DNA from: Dasyornis broadbenti
Lineage: Eukaryota; Chordata; Aves; Passeriformes; Dasyornithidae
DNA length: 64,000 nucleotides
Reading direction: 5' to 3'
Assembly: GCA_013397935.1 (NCBI GenBank)
Contig: VZRN01001796.1
Location: 1,490,734-1,554,733 of the forward strand
Position 1 is the first letter of the stretch, and each line of letters begins with the position of its first letter. Positions 1 through 10,800 of the stretch are shown in pieces. The position numbers and the translations under genes were made by a program. The notes beneath the pieces were generated by a model. The model was given only the letters and a program-made list of their open reading frames with translations. It was not told where the DNA came from and ran no database searches.

Positions 1-2370
1 TTCTGTGTTTTTAATTTAGAAGATGGTCCATGAACTTATTTCTTACAACATAATCATCAATTTTCAATTATTGATTTGTTTCTACCTGAATTGTCATGAA
101 AGTTTTGGAAATCCAGCTGCACAAAACCACATTATCCTTGTTCCCTAGGCAACTGGTGTTAGGTGATCATGGCACCCAGATGTCCTGCCTCTCCTCCAGC
201 AACTCTGGGGTATTTCTCATTTCAGCTGAAGTTAGGCAGAGGCATAAAGACCAGGACACTCTCACAGGATACAGAAATAGGGAGCCAAAGTATGGAAGAA
301 TTCCTTGCTCTCCATCAGCCAGGGAACCACAGCAGGAGCACATCTCGAGGAGCCCAAAGCCAAGGAAATCCCTCCCTCCTGCCCAGCTGGCAGCCCAGGG
401 AGGCAGGACAAGAACCGTGACAACACGGGTAGGGGAGGAGGAAAACAACTGGGGGGTGTTTAAGGAAAGGAAGAGAGAAGACAGGGAAGCAAGGGGTGCT
501 CGAGGTGTGACAGAGGTGTGGCAAAGGGAATGACTTTGGCAGCACAGAAAAGGACAGCATGCATGCAGCAGAGACCCAAATACCAACCTGCACTGAACCA
601 GACTGTGTTAGCTCATTTGCTCTAATTTAATTAGCAATATTAAAACAATTTAAACATCATGTATCCAGAACACAGAATTGAGTGCATCAACTCAACTCCT
701 GCACTGAAACTTGATCGAAGGCTTCTTCAGATAAAATAATTCAACCTAGCAGCTTTTGGTTCCCATCTTCTACAGGTGAGCTTGAAAACCAACAGCTCTG
801 AACTTAACGTTTTCCAACAAGGAAAACTTAGTTTTCTTCTCAGCTCCTGGTTTTCCAACAGTGCAAAGAGACACATAAATAATCTAGGGGGAGGAAGGGA
901 GTACATGTCCCAGAAGAAATTACTGCTGATTGAGTGTACCAAGAAGTGCTGACCAATGGTTTCCATGGGTCATGTTTGTGGTTTAGAAAATGAGTTATTT
1001 TAATACGATGTAGTAAGTTCAGGCCCTGAGACAGCAGTGACTTCATATATAATTTGAACAGAATGCACTGTTGGTTAAGAATAAAAAATGGAAAAGGAAT
1101 TCAACTGAAAAATATAAGGTTTAGAACTTCTTTAGAAAAAAAAAATATGCATTTTCTCTGCTACTTCCAGCTTTATTTCAAAGCAAGTTAATCAGCAGTG
1201 TTGCACAGTAAGTTGTGCAGTCCTGAATATATTAAGAATAGCAACAAATAGTATGAAAAATATATTCCAGGTCTCCGAAAGCATCATTGCCCCAACCCAA
1301 CGATGCTACTTCACTTCTGATTTAATAATCTAAGATTAAATTGCTTAGCACATTAATCAGTCACCATATTAATTTCATGAGCATACATTCAGATCCGTAC
1401 CGCTTTCATGATTAATTGTAGCCTTAGGGTTTGCCTCCAGAAAATTCTCATTAAGACAAACCAAACTAAAGCCACTTCCATTCTGAGTGGGTGTCCCCAG
1501 AAGAGACTGAAGTGAATTGCCTAGAATTAACTCTCGTGTTCTTCAACTCAATCTCTCCTTCTGCACCAACACTGCAGACAAGTCCTAAAGAATAAGCACG
1601 CCCATTCCAATGATGTTCAATGATCACACAATGCAGTGATCCTTCAGGCAATATCTGGAGATGAGTTTTTCAGAAGCATTGAAATAAAAAAGATTTTCAG
1701 GTATTTCAAGTTGGCTTCGGTTTGTGGAAAGACTGTGAGTTTTACTCCACTGTAGATCTTTCTGGTTCTGCACACCTCCAACCTCCAGCTGCAGCTGGAA
1801 CACAGACTGTGCTGCAGCAACCCCCCTGATTTTGCAGTCTCACTGGCTCAGCTAAGGTCCCTGTATTTATGGATGTCACTTCAAGGCTAAGAAGGTAAAC
1901 AATCCTGCACAAGTCATTTGGCCTGACACAGGTGAGATAAACAACGGACAGCAATGGTACAGGCAGGTTATTAGTGTGTGCAGCCAGGCTGGAGATAAAG
2001 GGAGGCAGGAAACAGAACAAGCCCGGAGCCTGGGCTCTGCAGGAACACCACTGCTACACAGCAAGGGTGAATAGCTTACAAGAAATCAGGGCACGAAAGA
2101 ATCCTACTCCTGTTTGCAAATGTCTTTTTCTAACTGAATTTAAGTTGCAAAAAATAAGCAAGCAAGCAATTCAAACCAAAGAATGTCCGAGCAGTAAGAA
2201 TTCAGTTGTGCTGATATACCTAAAGGCGTTTTCTACTCCCAGTTCAGCAGATTATGGATCACAGTAACAGGAGGCTCAGGGAACCCCGCTGGAAGTGCAG
2301 GAGGGACAAGGCTTCAGCAGAACAGCAGAGACCCGAGGAGGCCAGGCCAGCACAGCCACGGCTGTGGGCA
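1..2370. other. AT-rich non-coding left flank
   Basis: No supported gene. The sequence is AT-rich, with short A runs (for example about 1137-1145), and all frames are short and without recognisable domains. Bases 731-775 lie between an AG and a good GTGAGC donor on the plus strand, but two of the three frames stop inside, so this is not called as an exon. If the CpG island at 2640-3560 drives a minus-strand gene, its first intron would cover this stretch. Confidence 0.6.
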
Positions 2371-2629
2371 GGGCACGGCTCCAGCTGTGCAGGATGCTCA
2401 TCTCCCCTCCAATGGGCACGGCTCCAGCTGTGCGGGATGCTCACCCCACTGCTCATCATCCCTGCATAGAGCACAGCTCCAGCTGTGCAAGATGCCCGCT
2501 CTCGCTCTCCCTGGACAGGGCACGGCTCCAGCTGTGCAAGATACCCGCTCTCGCTCTCCCTGGACAGGGCACGGCTCCAGCTGTGCAAGATGCCCGCTCT
2601 CGCTCTCCCTGGACAGGGCACGGCTCCAG
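2371..2629. repeat. GC-rich minisatellite, 49-bp unit
   Basis: About five tandem copies, each beginning with a variant of GGGCACGGCTCCAGCTGTGC. Copies start at 2371 (43 bp), 2414 (55 bp), 2469 (49 bp), 2518 (49 bp) and 2567 (49 bp), and a 14-bp partial copy ends at 2629. The last three full copies differ from each other at only a few positions, while the first two have diverged in their second half. So the array is oldest on the left and homogenised on the right. Each 49-bp copy contains a CTCTCGCTCTCCCTGGACA block. The period is not a multiple of three, so reading frames across it shift with each copy and are not evidence of a protein. It lies directly beside the CpG island and may be length-polymorphic. 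Confidence 0.93.
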
Positions 2630-2869
2630 GGCAGCGGGATGCTCAACCCAGGCGGAGTGGGCCCATCCGCACGGCTCCGAGCTGGCGCTGACAGGCGGCG
2701 GCCCCGACCGAACTCCGCTCCCCAGGACCCTCGGGCACCCTCGCCCCTCCCCGGCCCTCTCGGCACCGTCCCCACGGCGGAAGCCCCGACCCGGCCCGGG
2801 TGATCCGGCTGCGAAGCTCCGCGAGCAGCCGCGGGCCCGCGGCAGCCCGGTTCTCCTCCTCCTTCCCAG

Positions 2870-2922
2870 GTGTCTGCCGGGGCCAAGCGGCCGCCCGCCG
2901 TCACGGCCGAGGCGGCGGCCGG
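2870..2922 (+). other. Candidate small non-coding or 5' UTR exon
   Basis: Bases 2851-2869 form a pyrimidine-rich tract ending in AG. After 53 bp the sequence reads CGG followed by GTAAGTG, a near-consensus vertebrate donor. The block is CpG-rich. It could be an internal exon, or the 3' end of a longer first exon whose acceptor-like start is coincidental. A minus-strand first exon ending at 3041 would converge with it, so the two models compete. No protein similarity is recognised. Confidence 0.3.
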
Positions 2923-3040
2923 GTAAGTGCGCCCGAGGCCGAGCCCGGAGCAGCGCCAGCGCGGAACAGAGCGCTGCAAAGAGAGGAAATACAGGGAGCG
3001 GTTCTCCCGCTCACCCCCAACGCTCCCCGGCCACCCGTAC

Positions 3041-3130
3041 CTGTGTCCCGCGCCCCCGACGGGTCCCCCGCTCCCCGGTCCCGCCCGGCGCCGCTCGTTC
3101 CGCGCCTCAGAGAAAATGGCGGCCCCGCGC
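3041..3130 (-). other. Candidate first exon, minus strand
   Basis: Read on the minus strand, a CCAAT box (3237-3241), a GC box (3147-3154) and an ATAAAT element (3141-3146) precede a YY1-type CCGCCATTTT (complement of 3114-3123). About 70 bases later comes ACAG followed by GTACGG, a fair splice donor with its last exon base at 3041. YY1 sites just downstream of the start are typical of CpG-island promoters. The 5' end is only estimated. No coding sequence is assigned; if the model is right, the gene continues beyond the left edge. Confidence 0.3.
3113..3123 (+). promoter_or_regulatory. YY1-type site
   Basis: AAAATGGCGGC fits the AAnATGGCGGC form of the YY1 motif, commonly found near transcription starts of vertebrate housekeeping genes. 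A second, less perfect copy in the opposite sense (CCGCCATTTG) lies at 3255-3264. Confidence 0.6.
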
Positions 3131-3236
3131 CCAGGCAGACATTTATCCCCGCCCATCGCCCGCTCGGCGCTCAACGCCGTCCCTGCGCCCGGCCACTCCC
3201 GCTTCCCGGTCTCGCGCGGGGAGCGCCGAGCTGTCG

Positions 3237-3241
3237 ATTGG
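3237..3241 (-). promoter_or_regulatory. Inverted CCAAT box (NF-Y type)
   Basis: The plus strand reads CGATTGGCCG, so the minus strand carries CCAAT. It lies about 85 bases upstream, in minus-strand sense, of the GC box at 3147-3154. NF-Y boxes work in either orientation, so this does not fix the direction of transcription. Confidence 0.5.
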
Positions 3242-3299
3242 CCGCTCCGCCCCGCCGCCATTTGGGAGAGGCTGAGGCGCCGCGGGCTCGGCTGAGGGA

Positions 3300-3319
3300 G
3301 GAAGGAAGGAAGGAAGGAG
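3300..3319. repeat. (GGAA)n microsatellite
   Basis: Five GGAA-type units inside the CpG island, just downstream of the second YY1-like site. GGAA runs are also potential clustered ETS-factor sites. Confidence 0.85.
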
Positions 3320-3668
3320 AGGATCCCGAGGGGATCGCACCGCCGCTGCGCCTCCAGCCCTGCCCGGGACGCAGCTTGGGAGTGCGGGATGAGCGCGGCC
3401 GCTGCACTGGGGGGCTGGAGCGGGCGCCCATGGGCCGGCAGAGCTGCCTCCCCTCAGGCTACCGCAGCGGTGCCGCCTCACAGCCGCCCCTCCGCTCTCA
3501 GCTCTCAAACCCGGTCGCCTCCCTGCACCCGCACCAGCCCTGCCTCGGTCGAGTCCCTCAATAGTTTGACAATTAATTAATAAACCGGGGCGCATCAGCA
3601 GTGCGTCAGCCCCGATGTGTGAAGACCGGGCCCGACACCCGCATCGGTCGCGCTGCCAGAGCAGAGCC

Positions 3669-3775
3669 CGTGAGTCCTGACCTGCACCAAGCAAAACCTG
3701 CCGTGCCTGTGCCAGCCCAACCTTGCCTTACCTGGGCAAAGCAACCCTGTCCTACCTGTGCAAAGCAAACCCTGG
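3669..3775. repeat. Degenerate 24-25 bp tandem array
   Basis: About four units share the pattern CCT..CCTACCTG.GCAAAGCAA. The two clearest units are 3721-3744 and 3745-3768, which differ at only a few positions. Two more diverged units lie at about 3669-3720, with ACCAAGCAA and GCCAGCCCA in place of the terminal block. The unit differs from the 2371-2629 minisatellite, so these are two independent arrays on either side of the CpG island. Confidence 0.7.
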
Positions 3776-5691
3776 CTCTGAAGAGAACGGGCAGCAATTC
3801 CCAAGGGGCGGTACGTGCTGAGGGGTGGGGTGTGAGCTGCTGGGAAAGGTATCTGGGGAGAAATAAAAAAATAAAAAAAATAGCGTGCAAGCTCTTTTCC
3901 TGGAGAAGACAGGGACCAGCTGTCAGGCAGCGATCCCTGTGTAACTCTGCACAGCCTCCCTGGAAAAGCAGGGATACCAAAGGGCTCTGCTCGCTGTTAA
4001 CTCACTTATTTTAGCTTTGAAAACGCACAGAACTGCACATCCAAATAGTAAACAAATTATCACCCCAAAATACAGCTTCTCAGAATAGCCATTGCAAAGG
4101 AAAACATCTCTCCTAGAATTGTTTTCAAAGAGCATTACATGTTTGCATTTACAGTCGTGTAAGTTACATTAATTGTTAATTAAATAAGCGTTTCTGTCAA
4201 AAGAGCCTCCAGCAAAGTTCTCAGCCATATTTTGGATTTCTCTACGGAAGAAAGTCCTGATATAAACGAGAACCTGAGTTCAGCTACAGTCACATTACCC
4301 TCAGAGAGGCAAGGAAAAAAGCAGTACTATTGGGTTTGCCTCTCCTAAGCACCAAATAAGAAAAAAACCCAAAACCATAGAGAGTCCTTAGGTACTGGTG
4401 CCCTCCAGGAAGAGGTGTGGTTGCCAAGTAACAGGGGATTAAAATGGGGATGGCAACCAGGAGCTGTGGAAGGCTGAAACAAAAGCTTCCATGTCTCCAG
4501 AATACTGTGATTCCCATATATTCTGAAAGTTACCACCGATTTCAATGTAATAAATCCTTCAATTTAGAGGATATTGCTAAAAGAAATATGTAAGTTTTTG
4601 TATCACCTTTTCACAAGACAAACCACAGGGAGATTGCAAATATTAGATCTTATTCTCTTATTTTCCTCTTCCCCATTGCCATGGGCTCAGACCTACCAGA
4701 AAAGCAAATCCAGACCAAGGTGGTATGTACCAAGGGCAAAATTTAAAATCTGAATCATTCTTTTCAAATTCTTACTGAGTAACTTCTCAATGTCATATTT
4801 GAACTGAAGAAGTTCTGTGATGCACAGATCCAGTTTATTTATACAACTTTCCAGGAGTCACGTTCGTATATCTGACTGTAAAACTTGGCCCAGCAGAAAA
4901 AAATACAAAAAATACACTCAAAGCAGTGTGTACAGTAAATATTCACATGGCTTTAGACTAGGCTTTAGACTAAGCATGGCCATGTAGTAAGGTAGAGAGT
5001 CATAAACATTTTAGCAAAATATGCCAAAGGATCTTAAAATACTGTAATATAAAATACAAGTACATGCCACGAGGAGCTTAAAAAGAAAGCGGGAAAGGAG
5101 AGAGGGAAAACCACCTCAAGAAGAGGAGGTTTTGACAAGACCTTCCATAAAGTTTTAAACTTCTTTTAAAAGACTAGAACAGTGGAGTCAGAAGGAGTGG
5201 AGTCATGGAGCAAATAAACACAGATCTGCAGGAAAGCAAGCCAAATTTCAGAGAGTTAAACAATGCAGCACATGCAAAGAAAGAGCAATTGCAAGAAAGA
5301 AAAAGAAAAGCAAACAAGGAAACTGAAACATTACAGCGCTGAAGTAGAAGGGAAACAAAGACTGGACAGACTTTCCAAAATAAATGGAAAATTATCAGCA
5401 TTCTTCCCGAGGTTGATCTGCTTTATGTTTGTGATTAGGTGTTTAAAGTGTGAATGTCTAGGTATTAGACCTTCATTTGTCCAGGCATATGATCAAATCT
5501 TACATTTTCACCATCTGGAGTGTTTTCTGCCTGAGTACGAAATCTTACTCCCTTCCTCCTCAAGCCCAGGATTGCTATAGACAAACTTTGCCATTTTATC
5601 CAGGGTGCTTCCCTCTGAGCCACAGTCAAAGCATTGTCCTCCTGCAAGGTTTGATATATGCTACGAATTATTCCCTTATTCCTCCATAATA

Positions 5692-5707
5692 TTTTTTTTT
5701 TTTTTTT
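5692..5707. repeat. Poly-T tract, 16 bp
   Basis: An uninterrupted run of 16 T. Read on the minus strand it is a poly-A run, but the flank shows no recognisable retrocopy. Confidence 0.9.
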
Positions 5708-7862
5708 GAGTCAGTGAACATTACTTAGGAAAAAATGTAAGTCAAGTTAGATACAAAAGAAGTCCAGCATAGAGAGACTAGGAAGAAAGTAGCCTTGAAA
5801 AAATCAAGCATTAGCAAAGTAAAAGAGAAGCCAAATAAGGGATCTCTTATTTGTATGATGATGCATAAGCTATTTATATTTTATCATCCAGCCAAAAGAC
5901 GTTATTATTTCCCCGTGTCACTAAAGTGTTTGAAGGACTGGAAATATAATTTATAGTTTGGGTTTTTTCATGCATTGATAATTTAAATTTCATAAATTAC
6001 CTTACAACAACGGGACACCTTATGTGTGAAGCTGTTAACAGTGCAGGAACTTGTTTTGCAGGAATGAAACCATTATTTTTGTTGCTTTGTCCTGAACAAA
6101 TGGTCAGCTTTTTACTTTATCCATATCCAGCTAAAGGTGGTTGCTGTTGATCTGGTTACAGTTCAGTGCATGCCTTTCTCGCCCTGTCCAGCAGCTCTTC
6201 AGCCAAATATTGGGAGTCTCTCTCTTCCATGTGAGAATAACACCTGAAGAAATACATTTATCTAAAAAACACCATTCCATAGAGGACTATTATCCTCTAT
6301 TGCATATTCTTTCGGAATTAATTCCATCTCTTTACAATAATCTATTAGGTGTTCACACTTAGATGGTTCTTGGGTGTCTTCCTATAAAATTAACAATAAA
6401 TACGTTTGATGAAAACATCAATTACGTAGGTTTTCGATACCGGTTTGTGTAGGAACACTTCAGAATAAAATTGTAACAGCTTTTCATTAAGCCTTGCACT
6501 AATTAAATGATTCTGAGAGTGCAGCTCTATAAACAGTAAACAACAATCTCCTACTGAAAAAATAAAGCAATATTAGCCCTTCTTCACTGATAATCTTACA
6601 TGTAAGATTCTTAGAATTTTCAGCACTCTCCACCAGTTTCCAGTGCTGCATGTGCTGCTGCTGTAATTTATGGTATTGCAGATATCCAGTGTCTCTGGCC
6701 TTGTTCTGAGCAGCACAGCAGAGCATTTCTGCCTCTCCAATTTCAGGGCAATGCAATTTGCTTCTAGGAAAATTCAGAAGCACTGCAGTCCCCCAGCCAG
6801 TTCTCTCAGACTCTCCTCCAGACAGGCTGAGCTAAGTGGCTTTCCTGAATTTTAGATACTAGTTTGCAGTGCTTATGACCAAGATTTAACTTTCTCCTGG
6901 TGTGACAAGAAGCTGTGACACATAAGAATGCTGGTCAGAGCTTTGAAACCAAAGATGTCAAGTGCAGGTCCTGCTCACAATTTTCTCCCATGGCCCAGCC
7001 CCTGTCCTCTGAGTCCTTTGCTGTTCCACATGTTGGTGCCCATTTGTTTGTACAGACCAACTGAGAAAAATCAAATAGAAAATATCACTAAAGCCACGTG
7101 GCTTCAAAGTGCTCTCTGTTGTGTCTGACAGGTACAGATGTATTTTATCAGGTGACCATAACTGTTTTTTCCCCATAGCTGGAAATGTGTTGGAGGGATA
7201 GCAGTTAAATTCCAAATGGAAGGATTGAGAGTCTGGATAAATCTCCTTTCAGAACTTGGGAAGCTTTAAAAAGCACAAGATAAATGCATCAGGTCAGTTG
7301 GGATAGCATTGGATACTGAGAATATCAAAGCATGAAAATAATTTTAGAATAATGTTTTATAAATTTAATGTGTAGATGCTGAACTGATGAATGTCACTTG
7401 CACACTGAATAAATCCTCAGTCTGAATAAGCATTGTTTGAGCACCAAAAGGAGGAAAAATTTTAAAAACATTAAAAAATCTAAGCTATTATTTGTGTCTA
7501 TTTGAACAGTCATTCCTACTGCAGAGGCAATAAATACAGCACTTGGATTTACACATATATTCTATTTTTGAAACCTAACCAAACTGGTTTATTTGGTTTA
7601 TTTTGACTTTCTGAAAAAGTCTAACCACAACAAAATCTCTTCAGAGCTAGGTACTACAGTTTAAAAATAACAGAGCATAAATAGCTCTTTCCTGACAAAG
7701 GTTTTTAGAACGCAGCCTGAATATATCATAAAAACCTCTTCTGCAGCACAGCAATGGAGATAGAGAGCTGACAGAGAGCTACAGAAAGGATTTATCTTCT
7801 GATTTACCTGTGCATTGCTGTTCCTGTGCATGGACAATTTCTAGTGGTAACTGAATTGCATT

Positions 7863-7898
7863 CAATACTTAGCTTCTTTACAATACTTAATTTCTTTA
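7863..7898. repeat. 18-bp tandem duplication
   Basis: CAATACTTAGCTTCTTTA (7863-7880) is followed immediately by CAATACTTAATTTCTTTA (7881-7898), with two mismatches between copies. Confidence 0.9.
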
Positions 7899-10800
7899 CA
7901 AGCAGAAGAATTACAGTTGTTCATTGTGATAATGTACAGGAGGACACTAAAATTTCATTTTTCTGTGGGGAATCATGAGTATGGAATGAGTAGTGACAGT
8001 GTAAAATAGAAGGCTGTGTGCATGCACATGTGTATCAGACCGTAGCTGAAAAATACACAAACCTTCCTTTATCTCTTCACAAATCAGATTTGTTCTGTTT
8101 CTTCATCTAAAAGCCAACGTGGTTTTTTTTTTATATAGTTCTGCTGAGGAACCCAATCTCACTGTGCTGTGTTTGTGTTGTGCACAGAAACCCTCACTCC
8201 TGCCCTTGCTGACGTCACTCTCGGCTTTTATCAAAGGCAGATTTCAGAGACAAGGAAACCCAAAGCAGTCTGGCCAGGGAATCCATCCCACTGCTCTGCA
8301 GCTCTGCCAGTCCCAGATAACACCAGGCTCATGTGAGTATAAGGTCATAAATACCTGCAGCACTCAAAGGTTCATGGAGGCAGCAAGGAGACCAAAGTCC
8401 ATTTTAGCCATGTGCCTGCATTCATGCTCTAAGAGAAATGCAACTCTCACTTACTGGAGTCTGTTACAAAAGCCATGCAAAATAAGAAAAGAAGGTATCT
8501 GGCTGTCAGCTCAAGTCTATTTATCCATTGTCTTTCAAGTTCATCTCAAACATTCAGATAAACAAAGATAGGTGATCAAAGGGCTGCGTTACTTTTGGCA
8601 ATACACCCCTGCTGTAGCCAGCCTTTGATACCTCCATGTCCTCTAGAGCAATTTGTGCTTAGAGGGCCAGCACAATTAAAAATCCTGTTGCAAGCACCTA
8701 CCTTCAGCAGCAGTGTGCTGACGAAAATGTGGCAGCAGGGCAGGGTTTTTGTTATGAAGCTGTTTAGGCTTGGTGGCTGTACAAGGGTGAGTTCCTAACA
8801 GACCTGTCCAAAGCACGGAGCAATCGAGAGCTCCACTGAGCTGCACTGGGGGAAATTTCCCCCTGGGCTAATGGGCACATCTTGTACAGGGGTCAGCATT
8901 GTTCTGTCACAGCACAAGGCAGCAGGAGATTCCCCCTGGGGAGCTCTAACATGGTACACCAGTGTGGTATATTATTTAAAATCAAATTGCTTATGTATAT
9001 GGCTCATTTGGTGTCTGATTATAAAGGTGGGAAATGTTTTTGCCAGATGTTTCATTTGTTAAGGCCTTTTTTGCAGTTGCACGTTCATTTCTCAGACTGG
9101 ACAACGATAATCAGGTTGATAATATGCATCAGGACATACTTCTGCTACAATAGAAAAGTCAATTTAACTATGATTAAAGTTTCTAATACAAGATGATGTT
9201 CACTTTGGTCTTATTTCTGAAATAACTTCTCTTTTAATTTCTTTTTGTGAGATAATAAAAACCCAAAACAATGCTATGAGCAAAACAAGTAAATTACTTG
9301 AGCAGTAATTAGCAAAGACATCAGGTCAAAGGAATGCAAACATTCAAGTCTCCTGCTGGAGCTCAGTGCAGAAGCCCAGGGTGCTGCGTTAGGAGATTTG
9401 TTCAATCTCTCAGCAGCTGCAGAGAAATGAGTGTCGACATGTCTGCTTGGACCTGAGTATTTTTAATACTTTGGAGATACACATCTAATACTCACATGGA
9501 TTCAGATTCATTTATTCAGACATTCCTCAACTATAAACCTATTTCTGGTGGAGACAGAAGCTTTGCATGAGCAAAAAAATTATGCAAGCCTTTCTTCTGC
9601 CCGCCATAGAAATGGAGCAGTGACATAAGGAATTGAGTAACTGCTGAAACATTATTGCTAAGACATCCATTTGATTTCATAGTAAAGCTAAATAAATACC
9701 AGAAAAAAATCAAAATCTAGGGCAAGCTAAAGTCTTTGCTTTTCATAAAGTATTTGTAACTTAGAAGAACTGATTCTGTGTTCACACACTAACTTCTAGA
9801 TGGCAAATGAAAAAAAAAAGGAGATTTTTTTTCCACCTTATCATATACAAAGTTGAATGGAGGGAAAGGAATAGCAATGTTTTGTTGCCAGTATGTAATA
9901 ATGTATTGAGTTATAATCCCAGCTTGGGGTTTGATGACTTCAAAACCCTTTGTTTCAATTCTTACATAGATCCCACGCTATCCCCTTAATTCTGAGCAGT
10001 GTTACTGCAGGGTTACAGGCACTGGGGCTCTCTGGTGGTTCTGGAATTGCAGGAAAGCCAAAGCTCTCCTGAGGCAAGTAGGGTGAACCTCCAAGGCATT
10101 GTTGCCATCTGGGGAGAATCAATGCTGAGACATCTCCCCAGGACACACGTGACAGATACACTTCTTTCAAGGCTTTCTTTAGAAAATAAACCAAATTTTC
10201 TCCTCCTCTTGTGACAGCCTTGTTATTGTGAATAAAGAACAACATGACCAAAGATACCTTATGTTGGTGCAGGCAATCTTCAGATGCTTTGCCTCAGTAC
10301 TCTCTGGGTAAATTACCTAACTTACCGTAGCTTTCAGACTTCAAAATTAGCTATTTGAACTAAATACTTGAGTGAAACCTTCAGTACAAAGCAATAAATT
10401 ATTTACTCAAGAATTGGGTTTTGATGTATCAAATTTTCAAGTAGGGTCATGCTCTTGGCTGACAAGAATGCAAGCAAAATTATTTGCCTTCTTTTTTCCC
10501 CCCTCTCCCTCTTAATTTTTCTTTTGGTAACAGTCAACTGCACTTGTTGTTAAAGAAGTATTGATGATTATAGACATAATTTTATTCAAAATAAAAATTG
10601 CATCTTTTATAAGCAAATTTCCATAATATTTTAAGTATACGATGCAGGATAAATGATCATCAATTCAATCTATTATAAAATAAAATAATATTTCACCCCT
10701 GCTTTGTTTACACCTAGGAGAGTTCAGGGTATTTCCATTACAACCAAATGCGTAAATTGAGATTTTTAGTGCTATCAAGGTAAAGTCTATTGCTGAGATT

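Larger units (their letters stand above)
2640..3560. promoter_or_regulatory. CpG-island promoter, direction unresolved
   Basis: This stretch is very GC-rich with dense CpG, against a CpG-poor AT-rich background. It contains YY1-type sites AAAATGGCGGC (3113-3123) and CCGCCATTTG (3255-3264), an inverted CCAAT box (ATTGG, 3237-3241) and a GC box (CCCCGCCC, 3147-3154). On the minus strand the order CCAAT, GGGCGGGG, ATAAAT (3141-3146), then CCGCCATTTT is a plausible promoter reading leftward. A minus-strand donor (ACAG then GTACGG) lies at 3041/3040. On the plus strand there is an AG at 2868-2869 and a GTAAGT donor at 2923. Housekeeping promoters of this kind are often bidirectional. Which direction carries a gene cannot be decided here, because no downstream exon is recognisable. 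Confidence 0.85.

Noticed and set aside
731..775. Possible 45-bp exon between CTTCAG and a GTGAGC donor
   Set aside because: The polypyrimidine tract is poor, two of three frames stop inside, and the remaining 14 residues resemble nothing I know.
2295..3275. 326-codon plus-strand frame (and a 287-codon minus-strand frame, 2398-3261) over the minisatellite and CpG island
   Set aside because: Frames stay open at this GC content because stop codons are rare. Both run through a 49-bp repeat that is not a multiple of three, and neither shows a domain.
8119..8571. 150-codon plus-strand frame
   Set aside because: No domain or signal, and the reading is interrupted by nothing that looks like splice sites. 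Likely chance in 64 kb.
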